This document shows positions 58,523 through 64,000 of a stretch of DNA of 64,000 bases, one piece after another. The notes below the pieces were generated by a model. It was not told the origin of the DNA and ran no database searches. It was given only the letters and a program-made list of their open reading frames with translations. The stretch is from assembly GCA_928212115.1 (NCBI GenBank), contig CAKMRJ010002223.1:301258547-301322546 (forward strand), read 5' to 3'. Source of the DNA: Lactuca virosa (Eukaryota > Streptophyta > Magnoliopsida > Asterales > Asteraceae). Positions within the stretch are counted from its first letter, which is position 1, and each line of letters opens with the position of its first letter. A program made the position numbers and the translations under genes.

Positions 58523-61500
58523 CTAGAGTTGAGAATGCGAGAATAGGTGAGGGTACTTTTGCTTCATCTGGTCTTCGCGTTCCCATGTGAATTTCGGTCC
58601 ACATTTCGCGTTCCACCGAACCTTCACTATTGGAATGCGACTTTGCTTAGTACGCTTCACCTCCTTTGTCCATGATTTCAACTGGTTCCTCGATGAACAG
58701 GAGGTTCTCGTTGATTTCGATTTCTTCTAACAGGATGACGAGAGTCTCGTCGAATAAGCACTTTTTCAAATTTGAAACATGGAACACGGGGTGTACGTTG
58801 CTGAGTTCAGCAGGTAGTTGTAGTCTATAAGCCACCGGACCGATTCGGGCAAGAATCTCGAAGGGTCCAATGTACCGTGGGTTTAGTTTTCCCCGTTTCC
58901 CAAAACGAATCACCCCTTTCCAGGGAGAGACTTTTAACAACACCCGATCCCCGACTTGAAACTCCAAGGGCTTTCACCGTTTATCAGCGTAGATCTTCTG
59001 TCGGTCTCGTGATGCTTGAAGTCGAGTTTTGATTTGAACTATCTTCTCTGTCGTTTCGCGTATGATTTCTGGTCCTGTTAATGCATTGTTTGGTGTCTGC
59101 CATCTTGCTAGCTGAGTGTCGCCTACCTCAGTCCAACACAACGGTGATCTACATTTACGACCGTATAATGCTTCGAAAGGAGCAACTTTGATGCTTGTGT
59201 GATAACTGTTGTTGTACGAAAACTCAATTAAAGGTAGGTGGGTATCCCACGACCTTCCAAAGTCTATCACATATTTCTCGAAGCATATCCTCAAGCGTTT
59301 GAATGGTTCACTCACTTTGACCATCCGTATGTGGGTGGTAAGCAGTGCTCATGTCGAGTTGTGTCCCCATAGCCTTCTGAAGCGATTGCCAAAAGCGAAA
59401 AGTGAACCTACTATCTCGATCTGAGATGATAGATATTGGTACTCCATGGAGCCTCACGATTTCCTTGATGTAGATTATCATCAATCGTTCCATCTTGTAT
59501 GACTCCTTTATTGGCAGGAAATGGGCGGATTTTGTCAACCTGTCGACTATTACCCATATGGTATCCAATCCATCTGTTGTCTTGGGTAATTTGTTCACAA
59601 AGTCCATAGTAATCCTTTCCCATTTCCACTCGGGTATTACTGGTTGTCCTAACAGTCATGAGGGCTTCTGATATTCTACCTTCACTTTAGCACAAGTGAG
59701 GCACTTGCTAACGTATGTGGCAATTTCTGCCTTCATGTTAGGCCACCAATACTGTTGCTTGATATCCAAGTACATTTTATCTGAACCCGGATGGATGGAG
59801 TATCGTGTCTTATGAGCCTCATTCATGACTACTTCTCTGAATCCCCCAAGTTTAGGGACCCAAATTCGGTTCATGAAATAATATGTTCCGTCCTCCTTGA
59901 CTTCCAAGTTCTTTTCCATTCCACGTAATGCTTCGCTTGATCTGTTTTCTATCTTCATGGCATCGAACTGGGCTGCTTTGATCTGTGAGGACAGATGGGA
60001 TTGAATGCTTACTGAAAGAGTCTTCAGACGACGACTTGAGTATTCTTTCCGACTCAAGGCATCAGCTACCATGTTAGCCTTGCCTGGGTGGTACTTGATT
60101 TCGCACTCATAATCGTTTAGCAGCTCAACCCATCTTCGCTGCCTCATTTTTAACTCCTTTTGATTTAAAATGTGCTGGAGACTCTTGTGGTCGGTGAAAA
60201 TGGTGCACTTGGTACCATAAAGGTAGTGCCTCCAAATTTTCAAGGCGAAGACCAAAGCTCCCAATTCGAGATCATGGGTGGTATAATTCACCTCATGTGT
60301 CTTTAGTTGTCGGGATGAATAAGCTATCACCTTTCCACGCTGCATGAGTACACAGCCTAAACCCTGATTCGAAGCATCGCAGTAAACTACGAAGTCCTCT
60401 GTTCCCTCTGGTAGTGATAGTACTGGTGCACTACAGAGAGCTCGCTTCAGAGTTCGGAAGGCAACCTCCTGCTTTTCTGTCTATTCAAATGGCACGCCCT
60501 TTTGCGTAAGCATGGTAAGTGGCTTGGCTGTTTTGGAGAAGTTCTGAATGAATCTCTTGTAATAGCCTGCGAGACCTAAAAATTGACAAATTTATGTGGG
60601 TGTCGCTGGGACCGCCCATCCTTCTATGGCTTTGACCTTAGAAGGGTCTACATGTATCCCTTCTTGACTGACAACATGACCCAAAAAGTTCACGCTACGG
60701 AGCCAGAACTCACACTTAGAGATTTTTGCGTATAACTTCTCAGTTCGTAGGGTTTCCAATATTTTTCCAGAGATGTCGGCCGTGCTCCTCTTCGCTTCAA
60801 GAATAGACTAGGATATCGTCGATGAAAACAATGACAAAATTGTCGAGGAATGGTCGGCAGATTCGATTCATCGGTTCCATGAATGCAACAGGGGTATTCG
60901 TTAGACCGAAGGGCATTACAACAAATTCGTAATGTCCATAGCGAGTTCGAAAAGCGGTTTTGGGGATATCCTCTTCCCGGACTTTGAGTTGGTGATATCC
61001 GGATCGCAGATCTATCTTAGAGAAGTAACTTGCTCCTTGAAGCTGGTCGAATAGATCGTCGATTCGCGGAAGTGGGTAGCGATTTTTGATAGTGAGCTTG
61101 TTCAGTTCTCTGTAATCAATACACATCCTAAAGGATCCGTCCTTTTTCTTAACAAAGAGGACCGGAGCTCCCCAGGGTGAGAAGCTAAGTCGGATGAATC
61201 CTTTGCTCAAGAGTTCGCTAAGTTGGCTTGACAGTTCTTGCATCTCCACAGGAGCCAACCTATAGGGTGATTTGGCAATGGGCGTAGCTCCCGGCACCAG
61301 GTCAATTCGGAACTCGACTTGTCTTTCTGGGGGTATCCCCGGAAGGTCTTCAGGAAAGACGTCCGAGAAGTCGCAAGCCACTGGGATGTCTCGAATATTG
61401 ACCTCTTCCTTGGACTTATCCACTATGTGTGCCAGAAACGCCAAGTCCTTCTTTTGTAGATACTTCTGTGCCTTAATGCACGAGATAAGACGAAGGTTCG

Positions 61501-61914
61501 TACTGGGTTTATCTCTGTATATAATTAGGGTTTCGTGGTAAGGGAGATGAAGGCGAACGGCCTTCTCGCAACACATAATTTCGGCATGATGGGGGCTCAA
61601 CCAGTCCATGCCGACAATCACATCAAAACTCCTAATAGTTACAGGCATCAAGTTTATTTGAAAAGCATGTTGATTTAAAGTTAGGGTACATCCTACATAG
61701 ATTTCCCCAACTAATTCTGTTTTCCCATTAGCCATTTCCACCGTAAAGGTTTCATTAAGCTTTTGGGGTTGTTGTTTTAGCAAGTGTTTGAATTTATGAC
61801 TCACAAAGCTTCGTTCTGCCCCGGTATCAAACAGAATGCATGCATATGAGTGGTTAAGGAGAAACGTACCGGTGACGATAGCGGGATCCTGAACCGCTTC
61901 TCCTTGTCCCATAG
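58523..61914 (-). pseudogene. pol: Element C Pol, frameshifted
   Basis: From the right: protease with LFDTGAERSFVS (DTG active site), RT (KKKDGSFRMCIDYRELNKLT, FSKIDLRSGYHQ, MPFGLTNTP, FIDDILVYS near 60800), RNase H (FTDHKSLQHI), integrase HHCC (HPGSDKMY...CLTCAKVK), DDE core (MDFVNKLPKT, ISDRDSRFTFRFW, STAYHPHTDGQSE), GPY module (GKLNPRYIGPFEI) and a chromodomain-like tail (VKVRWN..CGPKFTWERED...PHLF); ancestral stop 58523-58525. Damage includes a shift near 60790, TAG for Trp near 60484, TGA at 59653 and 58974, and shifts near 59310 and 58650. The gag frame should run straight in, with no intron. Confidence 0.88.
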
Positions 61915-63096
61915 TCAAAACACTCTTCCTGCTGCTCCTGTCGCCTGGGTGTTTGCATTGGGACAATTCCGCCTGAAATGTCCGGTCTTCCCACACCCAT
62001 AACAGGTATAACTGGCTCCATCCTTTGTGTTGTTGTTGTTGTTGGGCATCTGGTTTTGTGGAAACTGGGTCCTACAGTACTTTGCTATATGGCCCTTCCA
62101 GTTGCATCTTGTGCACATCATCTCTCTGCATTCCCCGTGGCGATGGTAGTTACATTTGTTACACTTGGGAATATTCCATGTGTACTGTTTCGGGGTATTC
62201 GGCGTGGATGAGGCTGGAGCATGTGGTGCTGTGGTAGCATGGGTTGCTGCATGGACAGTCACTGTCTGTTGCTTCTTGGTTGACTCTGAGTTCTGTTTAC
62301 CTCTTCTTTTGTTGTTATTCCCTTTCTTACTCTCTTCTTCCTTCTTAACATCCGCTTCCACAATCTTAACACTCTTCTTGCTGCCATGATCATACAGTTT
62401 CTTGGCCAAACGTTTGGCGCTATCAAACGTCTCAGGGTTTGCCGCAATGACATTCCCTTGGATAGGTACAGTCAATCCCCAGATGAACCTCTCAATCTTT
62501 TTCCCTTCCGAGGTGATCATACCCGGACACAGAAGGGATAGCTCGCTAAACCTGGATATGTATGCGTCGATATTAGAGTTTTGAACTGTCAAGTTCCACA
62601 ATTCTTGTTCCATATTTTGTATCTCGCCTCTAGGGCAATACTCTGCCAACATCATTTCCTTCAGTTCTTCCCAGGGCATCGTTTTTTCCACTGGAAGGGT
62701 CATGGCTTCGATGTGACCGTTCCACCAGTAAAGAGCTTGATCAACAAAGGTACATGCTGCGAACTTGACCTTGCATCCATCTGGACACCCGCAAATTTCA
62801 AAGACGGATTCGATTTTCTCAATCCACCTCTTTAGGGCTATGACACCTCCCGTTCCATTAAAGGTTCGTGGCTTGGCGTTGGTAAAGATTTTGTAAGAGC
62901 AGGTCTTGGTAGGTCCTTGATTTATTCCGTTGTTTGAACTTCCAGCTCCCTGCCCGTTTCCTCCGCCATTGTTCCCTTGGTGGATTTGCGCCATGGCTGC
63001 TGTGACTGCAGCAGATACAGCTGCTTGAAACGCAGCTGTGTTGACTTCCGGTGGTGTCGGTGGTTGGTTATTTCCGCGGTTTGGTCTTTGAGGCAT
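61915..63096 (-). pseudogene. gag: Element C Gag, nearly intact
   Basis: Start ATG at 63096 (MPQRPNRGNN). Capsid (TFNGTGGVIALKRWIEKIESVFEICG, YWWNGH, YCPRGEIQNMEQELW), a Lys-rich linker, a variant CNKCNYHRHGEC finger and two knuckles CTRCNWKGHIAKYC and CYGCGKTGHFRRNC. It ends AGRVF at a TGA that results from loss of one T in a T-run near 61913. With that base the frame would pass into protease, as protein-level alignment with A and B indicates. Confidence 0.9.
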
Positions 63097-63414
63097 CTTG
63101 CTGTTACGGAACAAAAAGATGTTGAGTATGTATTGTTTTTAAGTTGGGAATTTCGTGAATCGGTTTGCACATCTAAGTGTTTCGATAATTTACACTAATC
63201 AATAAGAACATAAAACACATAACAGATAACAACATCACAATTAAACACATAATATTTTCCACTAATATTATCCGCACTTTGATACATGAAAATTTGCTCG
63301 AAAGAGCATACATAAAGTTCGGAAGCATAACGACTCTATGAGTAGTGTAATCACTTAAACATGGAGTCGGTAGTACATAGCAAACATAAGAGAACATAGC
63401 ACTAGTAGGGAAGT
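63097..63414 (-). other. Inter-frame region of element C
   Basis: Between the extra frame and gag. An acceptor-like GTTCCGTAACAG ends five bases before the gag ATG. Non-coding, alignable with 54451-54801 of element D. Confidence 0.45.
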
Positions 63415-64000
63415 CTACTGGTCCGAAGTGCTCTGAGATGCGTCGGGTGGTGGGACTGATGATGTGGATGCGCCCTGAAGACGCGCCACCTGCCGCTCTG
63501 TGGCTCGTAGGCGATCCTCCCAAATTGCTTGACGTACCTGAAAGTTATGGATTACTTCTTGAGTTTCTCGCTCCGCCCGTGCCACTTCGGCTCGCATCTG
63601 ATTCAGTTGCTCAGCCGTGTCCTGGGCCAGGTCGCCAGTGTTCGGTAACCGTCTCACCATGACAGGAAGTGCTCGATCAGCCGGTCCTCCCTCCCTCAAG
63701 TCATAGAATAGGCGAGCCATGCCAAACGGGGGTCGCTGTCCCTGTTGTCTGCTCCATCTCTAAATGTCAATTCCCCAAGGAGGGGGTAGGGCCGTTAGGG
63801 CCCATTCGGTGAGTTGGCATCCTCACTGGGTATTGGGGTTTGATGACTATAGACTCAGTGTCCGAATCATCGCTGTTGTCGCCATCCGACTCTTCCTCTT
63901 CAATGTCTGCCACAGGTTCTGCAGGTCCCTCTTCGATTTCCTCTTCCGGTTCCTCTTCTTCCATGGGATCCTCTTCAGGCTCCTCGTCGGATTCCTCTAG
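63415..64000 (-). pseudogene. Extra acidic, coiled-coil frame of element C, partial
   Basis: Enters from the window edge with runs of Glu/Asp (EEEEPEEEIEEGPAEPVADI, ESDGDNSDDSDTES), then HRMGPNGPTP. After a frame change near 63720-63770 it continues FYDLREGGPADRALPVMV, a long charged helix (about 50 residues, RAEVARAERETQEV...LRATERQVARLQ) and GASTSSVPPPDASQ. Stop at 63415-63417. Homologous to 53834-54450. Start outside the window; function unknown. Confidence 0.65.

Larger units (their letters stand above)
55326..64000 (-). mobile_element. Element C: Ty3/gypsy retrotransposon inserted in element D
   Basis: Minus orientation: 3' LTR 55326-58476, polypurine tract, chromodomain, integrase, RNase H, RT, protease, gag, and the extra coiled-coil frame running off the window at 64000. 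The insertion point is after GATAT (55321-55325), the candidate target duplication. Several frameshifts and stops, less damage than element B. Its 5' LTR is outside the window. Confidence 0.9.

Noticed and set aside
61913..61996. Programmed frameshift between gag and pol of element C
   Set aside because: The gag end overlaps the pol frame, but loss of one T in a homopolymer restores a collinear junction like that of A and B after splicing; other frameshifts nearby show the copy is simply decayed.
1..64000. tRNA, rRNA and other structural RNA genes
   Set aside because: The only tRNA-like matches are 11-12-base primer-binding sites next to LTRs; no cloverleaf or rRNA segment was noticed by eye.

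Overview
This window looks like transposon-dense nuclear DNA of a flowering plant. The evidence is an A-type plant cytochrome P450 with the phase-0 intron usual for its clan, plant Ty1/copia and Ty3/gypsy (chromodomain-type) retrotransposons primed by initiator tRNA-Met, and CACTA, hAT-like and Harbinger-like DNA elements. A composite such as lettuce is my guess from the general style of the repeats; nothing in the window proves it. Only one ordinary cellular gene is recognisable.

Layout. 1-642 is the terminus of a CACTA element. 643-7430 is the gene-bearing part: spacer with small DNA elements (foldback pair 2622-2873 and 5212-5461; hAT-like MITE 4540-4962 with 8-bp target duplication), a solo LTR (3028-4347, target duplication ATATC) and a two-exon CYP83-like P450 on the minus strand (5769-7363). 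The P450 is complete except for a nonsense codon just after its start. From 8575 on, almost everything is LTR retrotransposon. A copia LTR (8575-8959) is followed by a second, larger copia element whose 5' LTR is 10348-11399. The decayed gag, integrase and RT of this second element are split by later insertions.

Element A (14598-33472, target duplication ATAAT) is a fairly young Ty3 element inserted in the copia integrase region. A itself is split in its RNase H codons by element F (19753-30081, target duplication GTATG). F is a non-coding element arranged LTR-internal-LTR-internal-LTR. Element B (from 34890) is an older Ty3 element riddled with stops, inserted farther along the copia pol. 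Its 3' LTR is cut at 43940 by a rearranged element E, which carries a Harbinger-like MITE. Element D (from 50330, plus strand) is cut inside gag at 55325 by its relative C (55326 to beyond the window, minus strand). The right halves of B, D and C are not seen.

The most interesting signal is splicing inside the retrotransposons. Families A, B, F and C/D each carry a consensus GTGAGT donor and a CAG/GT or TAG/GT acceptor within the LTR itself, and the length-variable minisatellites of A, B and F lie inside the predicted intron. A and B also have a 61-65-nt GT-AG intron at the Gag/protease boundary. Unspliced RNA stops inside it and gives Gag alone; splicing restores one reading frame for Gag-Pol, even though the two introns differ in length modulo 3. 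Element C has the same boundary with no intron, which fixes the junction. This predicts a splicing-controlled Gag:Gag-Pol switch.
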